64,000 nt of DNA, taken from assembly GCA_029204225.1 (NCBI GenBank), contig MU832618.1:1-64000 (forward strand). The letters are read 5' to 3'. A program made the translations under genes and the position numbers. The stretch is from Diphasiastrum complanatum. Its lineage: Eukaryota; Streptophyta; Lycopodiopsida; Lycopodiales; Lycopodiaceae. The notes under the pieces were generated by a model. It saw only the letters and a list, made by a program, of their open reading frames with translations, was not told the DNA's origin and made no database searches. This document shows positions 20,690 through 33,490 of this stretch, one piece after another; the stretch's first letter is position 1; every line of letters begins with the position of its first letter.

Positions 20690-21640
20690 AAGAATGGCAG
20701 ATTAGCCATGACTGAGAGGCCTTCACGTTTGAGTCTTGGAACCCAAAGAGCCATGAAGTAGATTTAGATTTAGTTCAAAACCTCCCTTGCATTTTTTTTT
20801 ACGATTCTTTAGTAATTTTGATCCTTCAAACATGTAGTGTAGAGGCAACTTGACAAACTGCCACTTCACTGGTCGTAGTGACTTAATTTACTTTTAGATT
20901 GCACCTTCCTCGTAGGATCGATTCCCAACCTCCCTATATTACAACGGAGTAGATCTTTTCTTTTTACTTGCCCATGATACTCTAGCATAAATGAATCTAC
21001 GCATTATGTTTCAAAATGGATACACTGCATTTATATTGACTCTGAGAAGCATATCTAATTCGCATAGGAATATAATCACGGTGGTACAATGTGTCTATAC
21101 TGAGCCAGATGTACAGAGAAAATATTGACTACAATTTATGAGCTGCAAGTCTCAAGATACTACTCTGTATTCGAATAGCAGCATTTGCAATCGCCAACAA
21201 ATGTGAGTTTTATGGCTATCTTTCATCCTTATTGGTGTTTGTGGAATTCAAACATCCAAAAGGTTAATGGCATATGCTAGGAGCTACGGGTGTTTATGAT
21301 CATTGATGTGAAAGGCACATCCAAGGAGGCACTCACAGTTCACTGCTCAAACCTCGGTTCTTACAGTAAGCTCGATAAACTTTCATGCACCTGCTGGAAT
21401 CAATGAATTCAGCTCATTTAACTTGTTTTGCTGTAAAACTCTTAAGCAATCAATGTATTCAGCTCATGTAACTTATTTTGCAGTAAAACTCTTAACTTAC
21501 AGCAAACTATCATAATCTGGTCTAAAAAATGAGCTCTAGCATCTCATACCAGAGGATAAAAAGAAACTCCAAATACATGCTTTGCTTGCACATATATGCT
21601 TGCAGGTTGCAGCATTATCAACTTTCTCTTCGGCTTGCTG
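20690..21640. other. Spacer downstream of MFS pseudogene
   Basis: About 950 bp with no supported reading frame. A short repeated phrase (CAATGAATTCAGCTCATTTAACTT and its variant near 21450) is the only structure seen. Confidence 0.35.
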
Positions 21641-21642
21641 AT

Positions 21643-23294
21643 TCACTTGTTATGATTTAATATCTGATGTTTGTAGAATCCACGTGTTCTCGCAGTTAAA
21701 ATCAAACTGAGTAAACAAGCAAACATGCTGAAAGTCGCCATGATGAAAAAGGAAAGTCGGTAGCATTGAACTCCATAGCAAAGAAGGGCTGGTTTTTGTG
21801 TAAATTGTATGAAGCTCTTTTGTGGAATATGGCATGCACGGCGTGCTGCTTATTAGGTTCACGGTCATATAGATAACCAGCCACACGCACTGATAGAATA
21901 TAAGATCCAAGAGGACTTGCCAGAGTTGCGAAACTGTAAAAGGTTCCAAAGAACTTCAAACCAAAGATCTCAGATACCATAGCTGTCATAACCGGCCACT
22001 GAGCTCCGTAGCACATTCCCACCAACATAGATCCCACATAAAATGAGCCAGAAAGATTGAAAGCAAAGACTAGTTGGCCTGCGCATAAGATAGCTAGTAT
22101 CACTGCGAAGGACAGTGGCCTGGGGACACCTTTCCTCTGAAGAAAGAGCTCTGAAGCAAAGCCGAATCCAACTCTACCGATGAAACCCCAGATATTAAGT
22201 AGGGATACTGCTGTGGTCACATGAACATGCGAGTAACCCAGAGAGGAGCCAATTTGCCCAATATTTTGAATCACCATCACTCCAGCGCCGAAACCACAGG
22301 TTAAAGCTGCGAAAAGGATCCATAAATCTAGACTCATCAGAGCTTGTAAAATCGTGTAATTATCGCCTCTGCTCGGCTGATTCCTCACTCCTGTCAGAAA
22401 GTCGTATAACTTGAAATGCCTCCGGATCGGACTACACGACACTTCTTCACGTGGATTGCTGGAAGTTTGGTCTTTTGAACAGATCTCAGACAGTAAAGGG
22501 GTGTGGGAACTAACTGAATGGCTTGCGTTCTGGTAGGAGGGTTCTGAATTTTCCACCACAGGGTCTTCTACAATCTCCTCATCTTCATTTTGCTCCCTCT
22601 CAGAGCTTGGGGTGAGAAATCGGATCGGAAGACCACAATTAATGGTAGAAAAAGTATGACAATCATGAAAGCAGCAATAATTTCGTTAGCTATATGACTC
22701 ACTTTGTCAAAATTTTGCACAAAATTTACCAGCATCATATATGCAGCCAGAAGAACAGCTGCACTCAAAAACAAATAAAGTCTTTGCGTCTCATTCTCCC
22801 CCCTATGTTGAGGCAAGGGGCGGATGGCTGGAAGCCAAGCAGCTAGAAGGACATAGGAGCTTGGGTTATTTCCATAAATTGCCAGGTAGATTTGCGTAAG
22901 CAGAGCCCCACTCAACCCAATAAAGCCCTTCAGTAATCCGATTACCGAAACACATCTGCCACATCTGAGGGCGAGGAATTTTTTTTGTGATAGCCAGCCA
23001 AATCATGAGAAACCCAAAAATGTTCAACCCTGAGCCAGCTAAGATGGCCGACCATGCCCCTAAGTAGTCATTGATCAGCCCAGGAACAATTCCCAGATAT
23101 AAGGATGAAAAAAATGCGATTGTATCCAGAGTCTGCTGATTGTAATTCAGAGATGTTTTCATGAACTGAGAGTAGACACCGAAGGAATAGAATGCACCAA
23201 CACTAGACATGAAAAGGAAAGCTGCTACAAGCATCATCCATCTGCTTTTGCCAATCCTGTTCGCAGCAGTTCGAAAAGCTGCCATGAAACCCAT
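21643..23294 (-). pseudogene. Nodulin-like (NFD4-type) MFS transporter, decayed
   Basis: A plant nodulin-like major facilitator protein. These are multi-span membrane proteins, usually about 550-600 residues with 12 helices; substrates are mostly unknown. The first ATG is at 23294 (MGFMAAF). Recognisable family segments in order: RWMMLVAAFLFM...YSFGVYSQ, FGFLMIWLAIT, GFIGLSGALLTQIYLAIYG, LLAAWLPA, GFGAGVMVIQNIGQIG, RPLSFAVILA, SEIFGLKFFGTFYS, SPLGSYILSVRVAGYLYD, and a tail reading CYRLSFFIM...GFYKHQ that stops at 21643. Three lesions break it. Near 22945 a deletion removes about 30 residues normally between QMC and GLLKG and shifts frame. Near 22600 the frame shifts again. Near 21775 it shifts a third time. 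No intron explains the missing segment. Confidence 0.88.
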
Positions 23295-23387
23295 TTGCTT
23301 GCTTTTTGTCACTCCTCCAACGCAGGTTCGCTATGAAGAGGAGATTGTGAGCCATAGGTGATCTTTTTTAATATTCACCGTAGATCT

Positions 23388-23556
23388 ACAAGTGCTATGT
23401 TATATCTACAAGTGCTATGTCCGGTATTCATCATCCAATGGTGGGTTACGTGTTATACCCACCCTCACCCTCGCCGCTCCAGCTGCTTGGAGTGGTACAA
23501 TGTGTTGTAGCCACCCTCGCTGCTCCAGCTGCTGGGAGTGGTACAATAGGTTAGCC
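23388..23556. repeat. Short tandem duplications upstream of MFS gene
   Basis: CTACAAGTGCTATGT is repeated at 23389 and 23406. A unit of about 52 bp containing GCTCCAGCTGCT and GAGTGGTACAAT is present twice between about 23458 and 23556. Confidence 0.6.
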
Positions 23557-23761
23557 CACCTCCATGAAGAATAATGTGAATCTCTTGTTTTCTTTGCATT
23601 GGAACCCACCACATAGCACAATAGTTCACTTAATGTTTTTTTTTTTTTAATTTTGTCCTATACCCGATTTTCGGATCTCTGCTCAAAGATAGTAGCCATG
23701 TGGAATGTTGTAGGCTGTAGATTTGTATTGCCACGAAAGGCTACGATTTCATGGCTGACAT

Positions 23762-23871
23762 AAATAGAGAATTTAAGTGCTTGTTCATCTGCCGCATGTC
23801 GAAAAAGCGCTTGTCCAAATAGAGAGTTTAAGCACTTGTTCATCTGCCGCATGTCCAAAAAGCAAGAAGAG
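23762..23871. repeat. Two tandem 55-bp units
   Basis: Two copies of a 55-bp unit starting AAATAGAGA, each containing TTGTTCATCTGCCGCATGTC, lie head to tail (23762-23816 and 23817-23871). A looser third relative follows near 23920. Confidence 0.65.
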
Positions 23872-24045
23872 CTTTTGTCTTTGCAGTTTGCGTGCGAATT
23901 TCTTCTTCTTCCTCTATTGCATGTCCGAAAGGCAAGAACCGCTTTTCTGTTGGCAGTTTCGATGCGAGTTTCTGGTCGTAGATGTGCTTTTATGTTGCTT
24001 TTTCTTGTGTTGTTGTTGCATAGCATATAAACGATTACAATAGGA

Positions 24046-24525
24046 CTGTACGACCTGATAACAGAGAAATAGTTTACTTATCATTTACAAAGCATTCATC
24101 CACAAAAAAAGTGCTTAAGAGAGTCAAAACACAATGATAGCTACACAAACCAAGATTTCTCATCAGTAACTCAAAAATGGATCCATCATGGATCAAGTAC
24201 AAAATCACCATAATCTCTCTCTAAGCTGCATCCAGGACGTGTAGGATAGCTCATTGTACTTATCCATATCCACTTTGGGGGAAGATCTATCAAGTTTGTC
24301 ACATCATCCATTGGTGGTTTGTGTTGACCTTCTAGATTCCTACAATCTAGGACCTAACTCCTATAATTTAGGAGATGTCATATTAGACTCAAATGAAAGC
24401 TAATCAAAATGGATCTGAATATTACAAGTGTCATTTCACACATGTGGACAGGTCCTCACACGTGTGGTTCCACATAGATGTCTGATATTCATCAAAAACC
24501 ATGTGAAAATTGCTAAATTCTAACA
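24046..24525 (-). repeat. 3' LTR of minus-strand copia, truncated
   Basis: Matches 32767-33244 closely (for example GACCTGATAACAGAGAAATAG). The first about 190 bp of the forward-read LTR are absent at 24046. Confidence 0.9.
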
Positions 24526-24625
24526 CTCCTCCTCAATTTTTACATGATACAACTATAGTACATCTATCTACAACACCTAAGGTTGATCTTAACTTGATAA
24601 ATGAAGCCTTTGGCAAGGCTTTAGT

Positions 24626-25242
24626 TGTCGAAATATTGAAAAAATCTATCAAATGTTGTAAGTAGGGGTCCTAAAAATGCCAAAGATGAATTGAGCTCTT
24701 TTGGCTTAGCAAAGACTCATATTAGAATAAAATATTCAAGGTAGGTAGAAGTAGAAACTCGAGCTACCATAGGAATTGCCATTTGTACTTTGCATGCCAC
24801 ATTTAATGCATGAATATACTAGGTGGCACAATTAGACATATTGAGGTGGCTTGAATAAGTCTAGATAGCTTGAGAGGTGGACTCATAACTCCAATTCAAC
24901 TCAAAGTAGGAGGAGAGTCCATGGATCTATATATATATATGATGTACGATCATTGAGAAGATGATGATATTTGTGTGTAATGCAAATTTGGAGACTAAGA
25001 TCTTTGTGCCCTCTCTCTCTCTACTCGAGTGTGTACATTCATATTCTCTCTCTAGCCGAGTTGAGGCATTTATTGTACTTAGTTTCATATTTTGCTGATA
25101 GATCTTGCTTGTAACACAATAATATTTCTTGTATGATCAGCTTTCCTATTGTCAATCAATGCTAGTTTGATCTTTATGGTATTATTGGGCTTAGGAGATC
25201 AAAAGTACATGTGTAGGGCATCCCACACGTGTGAATTTTGCA
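24626..25242 (+). repeat. 5' LTR of nested copia
   Basis: Begins TGTCGAAATATTG and ends GTGTGAATTTTGCA. Paired with 28426-29038. Confidence 0.92.
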
Positions 25243-25924
25243 TAATATCAGAGCCTACCTAAGATTTACAAGCAAATCTAATAAAAAAGTTTGCAAATTT
25301 GATCAGATTTCAAGCTAGGAATTGTCTAGATTCTACTTTCTAGCTAGTTTGTAGTTTTCTGGTGATTTTGAGCCTCAAACCACTTTGATCGGTCCAGATC
25401 AGGTACTACACAAAATTTCAAGTGCAGGCACGTGTGAAATTTGCCCATTTTCAGTTTGGTGGTTCTCTCTCACCTTAGATCCAAATTTCATGCAATTTGG
25501 CCCACTAAAAAGCTAGAAATGTGTAGAATCTGATGCAATTTGAATCATGACAGTTGAATAAGCCAATCAAAAGCTATAAGCTTTTGAATAGGTGTAGATA
25601 GGGCGCCTAGACCTGTGGCAAATCATGAGTACATGTCATTTATTGCTTGAATGATCACAAAAATCACCCAGAAGTTGACCAATCTCATCTATATGTGATT
25701 TAGGCAAAAATTTAAAGGATCTAGGCAAATTATTTCATACAAAGAGATTGTATTTGAGTCAATTTGACATTTTTGGAGTATTTCACATGTGTGAAATTCA
25801 GAGAACCATAATTTTTGCCATACTTCATCTTTTTTGATGATTCAAATCTTGTTTTGGAGAGATTGTCATACTAGTGAGATCTATCTCACAGTTTTTTGCT
25901 TAGTCTTACATAGGATTTGATTTT

Positions 25925-28407
25925 TTGCCCTTGATTGGTTCCTATAGTGAGAAGATAAGCAATTTTTTCATCTATCATTTTTTATTTCCAACATTCTTTA
26001 TAGCTTCAATAGGTGCCTTTCTATTAGAAGCAAGTGAAAGATTGTCAACATCCAATTACTCAATTTGGAAGGTTAGGATGGAATCTGTCTTAATTCTACA
26101 AGATGTGATGGATATTATACTTGGTATTGAAGAAGAACCACAAATTCCTCAAGAAATTCCAAAGTACAAAAAGAGAGCTAGGATGGCTCTGCATTATATT
26201 AAAATGAATGTCTCAAAGAGAAATTGGTGCTTGTACTAATGCCAAAGTTGCTTGGGATACTCTCAAGTCCATCTATGAGGCAGAGAATACTTCTAGACTT
26301 CTAACACTAAGAAACCAAATTTTTCAAAGTGTACAGAGAAGTGATGAAAGTGCTTCAGCTTATGTAATGAGAGTTAAAGACCTCCATAAAGAATTGTCAT
26401 GCATAGGAGACTCCATCAACCAAAATGAACTTGTTCAAGTCATACTTAATGGGTTAAAGGAGGAATATGACAACCTTGTTCAGAGTTATGCCATTAAAGA
26501 GGAGCTACCAAGTTTGGAAGCACTCCAGAGTGTGCTCATTTCTGAAGAATCAAGACAAGAGTATAAACTCTTAAAAATGGAAAGACTGTCTCTCAACATT
26601 GATGGTAAAGCCCTCTTTACCAAAGACAAGCACAAGTCAAGAAGTAAGAATCAACACCAACCCTCTTCAAGCAAGAACAATCTTATTTCCAAGGAGAAAG
26701 GAGAAGAGGATGAGTCCTCTCAAGCTTTTACATCCAAGAAGAAGAAGAAAAACATCAAGTGTTTCTTTTGTGGCAGAAGGGGCATTATGCCACCAATTGC
26801 TTCAAAAAGAAGAGTCAATTCAAACAAGCCAACATTTCCAATGAAGAGAAGGAAGATGCTCATGCAAGTGATGGAGAGGGATCTCTTATGGTCTCGAGTT
26901 TTTCTTCATCACCTTTAAAGAAGGATGGTTCGTGGTACATCGACAGTGGAGCTTCCTAACATATGTGTAGCTCCAAGCATTCTTTTTCATCCATGACACC
27001 TTATGAAGGAGCCAAGAAGTCCATATACACATCAAATGATCATGAGTGTGCTATTGAAGGCATAGGGACCATTCCCTTAAAGCTTTCATCATCAAAAGTT
27101 CTTTCTCTGTCTAAAGTACTTTTTGTTTCGAAGTTAACAAAAAATCTTATTAGTGTTGGGCAATTGCTTGATAATGGACTAGATGTGAATTTCAATGTTG
27201 ATACATGTACAATCAAGAAGCATGATGAGATCCTTGCATTTGGGTCTAGATATGGTGGAATCTACAAGCTTGATCCCAAAGAGTATGCTAACTCTTGTGA
27301 TGGTGCTTTTGCTTCTCATATTTCTTTGTCGGAACTATGGCATAGAAGGTTGGGGCATCCTAACTATAGTTCTATGGTGTCCATGGTCAAGAAAGCCAAA
27401 TCTATTGGCTTGCCTAGTCTTATCTCCAAGAATTTCAAGCCATGTGAGGCTTGTGCCATATCTAAATCTCATAAGAAGCCTTTTTCAAAGTCATATATTA
27501 AGACTACCTATCCATTGGAGCTCATACACTCGGATGTGCACTTCTCATCTTCAAAGAGCAAGGGTGGTGCTACTTGCTTTGTAACTTTCATTGATGATTT
27601 CACAATATTTACTTGGTTATATCTTCTAGTTTCAAAGTCTATGGTGTATGATTATTTCCTAAAGTTCAAAGCTCTAGTTGAAAAGCAATTTTCATACAAA
27701 ATCAAGATTCTTAGAAGTGATGGAGGTGGTGAGTACACTTCCAATAAATTTCATGATTATTGTGAGCTTGAAGGCATTAAAAGGGAGTTTTCTTGTGCAT
27801 ATACACCACCTCAAAATGGGGTGGCTGAAAGAAAGAATAGAACCTTGTGTGAATGTGCCAAAACCATTAGAATTGAGGCATCCTTGCCAAAAGACTTTTG
27901 GGGTGAGGCCATCAATTTTTCAAACTATCTTTGCAATCGACTCTCTCACGTTGCACTTGGAGGAAAGTCACCATATGAAGCAATTTATTTGAAGAAACCT
28001 CAGGCTGATCACCTTAGAGTATTTGGATGCCTATGCTTTGTCCATATTCCCTTGAAAATGAGAAATAAGGATGATCCTTGTGCAAGCAAAGGAGTAATGG
28101 TTGGATCAAGAGGTTAATCGTGGAGCTAAAGTGCATCAAAGAGCATGATCTTCCCTTGATCAAGTGTGACAACATATCGGCCCAAGCTCTTGCAAACAAT
28201 CCTATTTTTCATGCAAGAAGCAAGCATATAGAAGTGGCACACCATTTTGTAAGGAAAAAGCTCATTGGAGGTGAAATCAACTTGGAACATGTCAACACAT
28301 CTTCATGTATTGTTGAGCTTCTCACAAAGCCACTTTGCAAAAGTGCCTTCTCAAAGCATAGATCTAATCTTGGTCTTATCTCAAGATCGATGCTTGATCC
28401 ACATTAG
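25925..28407 (+). pseudogene. Copia gag-pol remnant lacking RT
   Basis: Gag (ASERLSTSNYSIWKVRMES), a frame slip near 26213, a zinc knuckle split by a slip near 26790 (CFFCG / GHYATNCF), then the protease motif WYIDSGAS interrupted by TAA at 26957. GAG-pre-integrase and integrase follow in one long frame (26963-28117) with LWHRRLGHPN, LIHSDVH, SDGGGEYTS and NGVAERKNRT. After KGVMVG the frame jumps to the end of RNase H (KCDNISAQALANNPIFHARSKHIE ... LLTKPLC). RT and most of RNase H are absent. It could only have moved with proteins supplied by a relative. Confidence 0.9.
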
Positions 28408-28425
28408 ATACATTTTTAGGAGGAG

Positions 28426-29038
28426 TGCTGAAATATTGGAAAAATCTATCTAATGTTGTAAGTAGGGGTCCTAAAAATGCCAAAGATGGATTGAGCTCTT
28501 TTGGCTTAGTAAAGACCCATCTTAGAATAAAATATTCAAGGTAGGTAGAAGTAGAAACTCGAGCTACCATAGGAATTGCCATTTGTACTTTGCATGCCAC
28601 ATTTAATGCATGAAAATACTAGGTGGCACAATTAGACATATTGAGGTGGCTTGAATAAGTCTAGATAGCTTGAGAGGTGGATTTATAACTCCAATTCAAC
28701 TCAAAGTAGGAGGAGAGTCCATGGATCTATATATATGTGATGTACTCTCATTGAGAAGATGATGATATTTGTGTATAATGCAAATTTGGAGACTAAGCTC
28801 TTTGTGCCCTCTCTCTCTACTCGAGTGTGTATATTCATATTCTCTCTCTAGTCGAGTTGAGGCATTTATTGTACTTAGTTTCATATTTTGTTGATAGATC
28901 TTGCTTGTAACACAATAATATTTCTTGTATGATCAGCTTTCCTATTGTCAATCAATGCTAGTTTGATCTTTATGGTATTATTGGGCTTAGGAGATCAAAA
29001 GTACATGTGTAGGGCATCCCACACGTGTGAATTTTACA
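28426..29038 (+). repeat. 3' LTR of nested copia
   Basis: Begins TGCTGAAATATTGG and ends GTGAATTTTACA, followed by the target duplication TTAGT. The part from about 28734 is also found at 39047-39357. Confidence 0.92.
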
Positions 29039-31978
29039 TTAGTGAGTAGATCAACAAGGCAATCTGAAGAAGACACATGATGTAGCTTGATCTCCTTTGC
29101 TGGAACCTTTTCCCTCACAAAATGGTGAGCAATCTCTATGTGCTTGCTCCTTGCATGGAATGTGGGATTGGTTGGTAATGCTTGGTTTGATTGGTTGTCA
29201 CAAAATATTGTTGGCTGCTCCTCGGCCTCCATGACTTGTAATTCCACCAAAAGCCTCATGAAAATCTCCTCTTCCAAATATCCATTGAGAAAAAGATTAG
29301 TCACATCAAGTTGAAATAGAGGCCAATTGAAAGTAGTTTGAAGAGAAATAATTAACCTTATGAAAACTGGCTTAGCAATAGGAGCAAAAGTTTCATCAAA
29401 ATCTACTCCCTTGGTTTGCAAGAACCCCTTTGCCACTAGCCTTGCCTTGTGTTTGTTGATGCTCCCATCTTGATTGTACTTCAATCTATAGATCCATTTG
29501 CACTCGAGTGGCTTTCTTCCTTGAGGAAGATCCACAAGCTTCCATGTATGATTCTCCATAAGACCATCATACTCTTTTTGCATGGCATCCCTCCATTCTT
29601 GTGACTCCATAGCTTCTTCAAAGAAACTTGGCTCATCAAACATAGAAGTTAGAAAGGTGTAAGAGGTAAGTGAATGTAGATCTTCCCTTTGTTCACCTTT
29701 GTCAACATAGGTGATCCTTGAGGGCTTGGCCTTCCTTCTTGTAGATCTCCTTGGAGTCCTCGGATCTTGAGATGGATCTTCAAGATCTTGATCACATATA
29801 GGCTCCTCCTCAAACCTTACAAGATCCTTGACATAAGATGGATTAGAAGCTTTCACATTCAACTTGTAGTAGTTATCTTCATTAAAAGTAACATTTCTAC
29901 TCATAAAATCTTCTTAGTGATTGGATTATAGACTCTATATCCCTTGCTATTTTCAGCATAACCAACAAAGATCCCTTTTATAGAAGTAGGATCATCCTTT
30001 TTTCTTGTATCTAATGCTTGAAAAACATAGCAAGTAGATCCAAAAATTCTTAGATCTTTAAGATTCGGCTTCTTACAAAATAGAGCCTCATAAGATGTTA
30101 TGCCTCCAAGGGGCTTACATGGCAATCTATTACACAAATAAGTTGCACAAATAATAGCCTCTCCCCAAAAGGACTTAGGTAAAGATGTATCTATTCTTAA
30201 AGCCTTAGCACACTCACATAGTGTTCTATTTATCCTCTCGGCTATACCATTTTGTTGAGGACTATAAGTACATGTAAGTTCTCTCTTAATGCCATTGGAT
30301 TTACAAAACTCTATCATCTTGGTGGAGATATACTCTCCACTATTATCACTTCTCAATACTTTAATTTTAGCATCAAGTTAATTTTCAACTAGAGTTTTGA
30401 ACTTAACAAAAGCTTTAAACACTTTACTTTTGGAATCCAGAAGTTCAATCCAAGTGTATCTAGAGTAATCATCAATAAAAGATACATACATAGATGCACC
30501 TCCAGTAGATTCTTGAGAAAAAGAGTGCACATCACTATGAATAAGATCTAATGCTTTTGTAGATCTAGTGGAAGAGATATCAAAAGGTAGCTTGTGTGCC
30601 TTTGAGAGGCTACAAGCTTCACAACTTTTTCCACACTTTGAGAGTGTCTTTGGAAGGCCAAGAGCAAGATCCTTGGTGCATAGCATCTCCATAGATTTGA
30701 AGTTGGGGTGGCCCAACCTCTTATGCCCACGTGATTGAGCTCCTCCTTCACCATGTTCACACTTCCAAGAAAAACATTAGCATCAAGCTTAAAAAGCCTT
30801 CCTTGCTTGAATCCTTTTACAATGCAAGTATTATTCATCATTATGGAGCAAACACCTTGCTTAAAATGGACAACTAAGCCATCATCCATCAATTGTCCTA
30901 CACTTAACAAATTCCTAGTGAGTGTAGGAACATAGAGTACATTATCAAGATCTACTCTTTTAGAGGATCCAAGACTTAAGGGAATAGTTCCCACTCCATA
31001 TATTCTACATTCTTGATCACTTGCTGTTAGAATAGATTTTTACAACCTAGAAAAGGTACAAGAGTTGAGAAAAAATCCTTTTGGAATGTCATGTGGGAAC
31101 TAGCCCCACTATCAATCCACCATGTGTCATTGGAGTAGCTCTTTGATGTTGATGTAGAAGCCATCAAGGATGAATCCACTGCATCCTCATCTTCCTCAAA
31201 AGTGAGGTTGCCTTGTTTGCTCTCTCCTTGTGCATTCTTCTTCTTGAAACACTCGGATGCAAAGTGCCCTTTCTTTCCACAAAAGAAGGACTTATTTCCA
31301 CATTGCCTTTCCCTTGCTTGAGAAGTTGGCCTTCTCATCACCATCATGCAACTTTAAGGATCCAATCCTTTTCTTGACATGAAGGATCCTACTCTCCTCG
31401 GCCACAAGCACACTATGGAGCTTGTCAATGGAACGTAGTGCATCTTGAATAGCAAAGCTTTGTACAAGATTGGAGAACTCATCTCCAAGACCATTCAAAA
31501 TGATTTGAACAAGTTCATCATCATGAATACCCTCATTAATGATGGAAAGTTCTTTGTTGAGAGATTTTATTCTCAAGACATACTCTTGAGCACTCTCATC
31601 ACTCCCTCTAATGCTTTGAAGAACTTTGTTTCTAATCATAAGCGCTCTAGAGGTATTTTTGGATTCATAAATCCCTTTAAGGTAGTTCCATGCCTCCTTG
31701 GCCGAGGTACAAGATGCTACTTCCTTTAGAAGTTCATTACTAACATTCATTTTCAAACAATGTAATGCTAGTCTAGCTCTCTTTTAGTACCTCACTTGAC
31801 CTTGCCCTCCTTGAGGTTCTTCTTCCTCTCCTATGACAAGATCAAACATATCTTGGAGAACAAGTAGTGACTCCATTCTTACTTTCCAAGTTGAATAATT
31901 ATTAGAATTTAGCCTTTCACTAGCCTCAAAAAGATAGACTCCAATTGAACCCATTCTATCTAGTAACAAGTACAACAA
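29039..31978 (-). pseudogene. Copia gag-pol remnant with RT/RNase H deletion
   Basis: Minus strand in order: gag (ASERLNSNNYSTWKVRMES, about 31930), stop TAA near 31785, gag core, zinc knuckle (FFCGKKGHFASECF; its first Cys is replaced by Ser), protease WWIDSGASSHM, GAG-pre-integrase (MGHPNFKSMEML), integrase (LIHSDVHS, SDNSGEY, NGIAERINRT), and RT start (ECKWIYRLKYNQDGSINKHKARLVAKGF through FLNGYLEEEIFM). The frame then jumps to RNase H end (EEQPTIFCDNQSNQAL). The YVDD-bearing segment is missing. Frame slips near 30990, 30370 and 29900. It is followed by the nested element and its own tail at 24533-24620. Confidence 0.88.
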
Positions 31979-32575
31979 ATGTACTATTCAAAGGCTCTCC
32001 CTTCTTCCTTTCTCAGAATTTAGCTAAAATGCTACTCTCTTGAATCTCACTAGACTCAAGAATCAAGATCTATAATGATCTTGAACTCAAAAAGATTTGA
32101 GAAAGTGTATTCTACACAATCTATTCACTTAGAACCTAGGATTTGATTTTTGGAAGTGCCAATGCCTTCCTATGGTGTTTAGAATTGGTTTTAGTTTCAT
32201 TCTTGAACTAAAAACATAAGCCTCAAACTCTCTCACAAGGATTTGTAGGTTTAATAAGATTCTAACACCATTTACTCATCAAATCTTTAATGGAAACAAT
32301 GGTTTTTATAAGCACATCACTAGTTTCACTCTACACAACTTGTTTGAAGCTCAAATATTGAAAAAACACAAAGTTTTGGTGAAAGTACAACTCCAGCAGC
32401 CTCTCACACGTGTGAGAAGTACATCTGAACTTTACACACTAATCTGAACCTCAACATCACAAGTAAACTATTAGAAAAGGTCGCCTTCCTTCAAAGTGAC
32501 TCTAGCACCAATGCTTTCACCAAAATGAAGATTTTTGGATCATCAACTAAGGTCTTTGACTTGGCTCTGATACCA

Positions 32576-33244
32576 TGTCAAATTTCAGAGTTTATGGACT
32601 AAAATTGATCTACAAATGATCACAAAGAGTGATTGGTAGCTTGGGATCTTGATCTATATCAAGACTAGCTTCCAAATCTAGCTTCTACTTGACAATCTTT
32701 GTGATTCCAAGCAAGAACAATAAAAAAAAGATGATCCACGACTTCACACATGTGAAGTACAACTACTGTATGACCTGATAACAGAGAAATAGTTTACTTA
32801 TCATTCACAAAGCATTCATCCACAAAGAAAGTGCTTAAGAGAGTCAAAACACAATGATAGCTACACAAACCAAGATTTCTCATCATTAGCTCAAAAATGG
32901 ATCCATCATGGATCAAGTACAAAATCACCATAATCTCTCTCTAAGCTGCATCCAGCACGTGTAGGATAGCTCATTGTACTTATCCATATTCACCTTGGAT
33001 AAGATCTATCAAGTTTGCCACATCATCCATTGGTGGTTTGTGTTGACCTTCTAGATTCCTATAATCTAGAACCTAACTCCTATAATTTAGGAGATGTCAT
33101 ATTAGACTCAAATGAAAGCTAATCAAAATGGATCTGAATATTACAAGTGTCATTTCACATGCATGGATAGGTCCTCACACGTGTGGATCCACATAGATGT
33201 CTAATATTCATCAAAAACCATGTGAAAATTGCCAAATTCTAACA
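32576..33244 (-). repeat. 5' LTR of minus-strand copia
   Basis: Minus-sense start TGTTAGAATTTGG (33244) and end ...GAAATTTGACA (32576), next to the primer site. It contains CACACGTGTG at 33176-33185. Confidence 0.9.
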
Positions 33245-33490
33245 ATCTTTTGAGTGTACTTTTGTTGGTGAAGATACTACTTACCACATTCAAAGTCTCT
33301 CACGATCTGCAAGCCTAGATAGATTTTAGCTTCTCCTAGGTCAACAATCTCAAATATTTCAGAAATGTCTCTTTCGACATCTGAACTTAACTTATAAGTG
33401 TGTTATCAACATAGACAGCTAGAATGATTATTTTATTTTGGACATGCTTGTTTGTTTCAGACCATAAATGTTTTTATTCATAAAACATCC

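Larger units (their letters stand above)
24626..29038 (+). mobile_element. Nested plus-strand copia, internally deleted
   Basis: LTRs are 24626-25242 and 28426-29038 (617 and 613 bp). TTAGT flanks both ends (24621-24625 and 29039-29043). The primer site is TAATATCAGAGCC at 25243, a variant of the usual TGGTATCAGAGCC. The purine tract is TTTTAGGAGGAG before 28426. It sits inside the last codons of the minus-strand copia, whose frame is continuous once this element is removed. Confidence 0.95.
24046..33244 (-). mobile_element. Minus-strand copia with another copia nested inside
   Basis: The 5' LTR (minus sense) is 32576-33244, about 669 bp, followed by a primer site (reverse complement TGGTATCAGAGCC) at 32563-32575. 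The 3' LTR is 24046-24525 and lacks about 200 bp at its outer end, where unrelated sequence starts. A purine tract GAGGAGGAG (minus sense) precedes it. The coding part (29039-31978) is interrupted by the plus-strand copia 24626-29038, and the pol tail resumes in frame at 24620-24533 (LLTKALPKASF). Confidence 0.9.

Noticed and set aside
22930-22960. An intron to explain the gap in the MFS gene
   Set aside because: There is no extra sequence to remove. About 30 conserved residues are missing and the frame changes, so it is a deletion.
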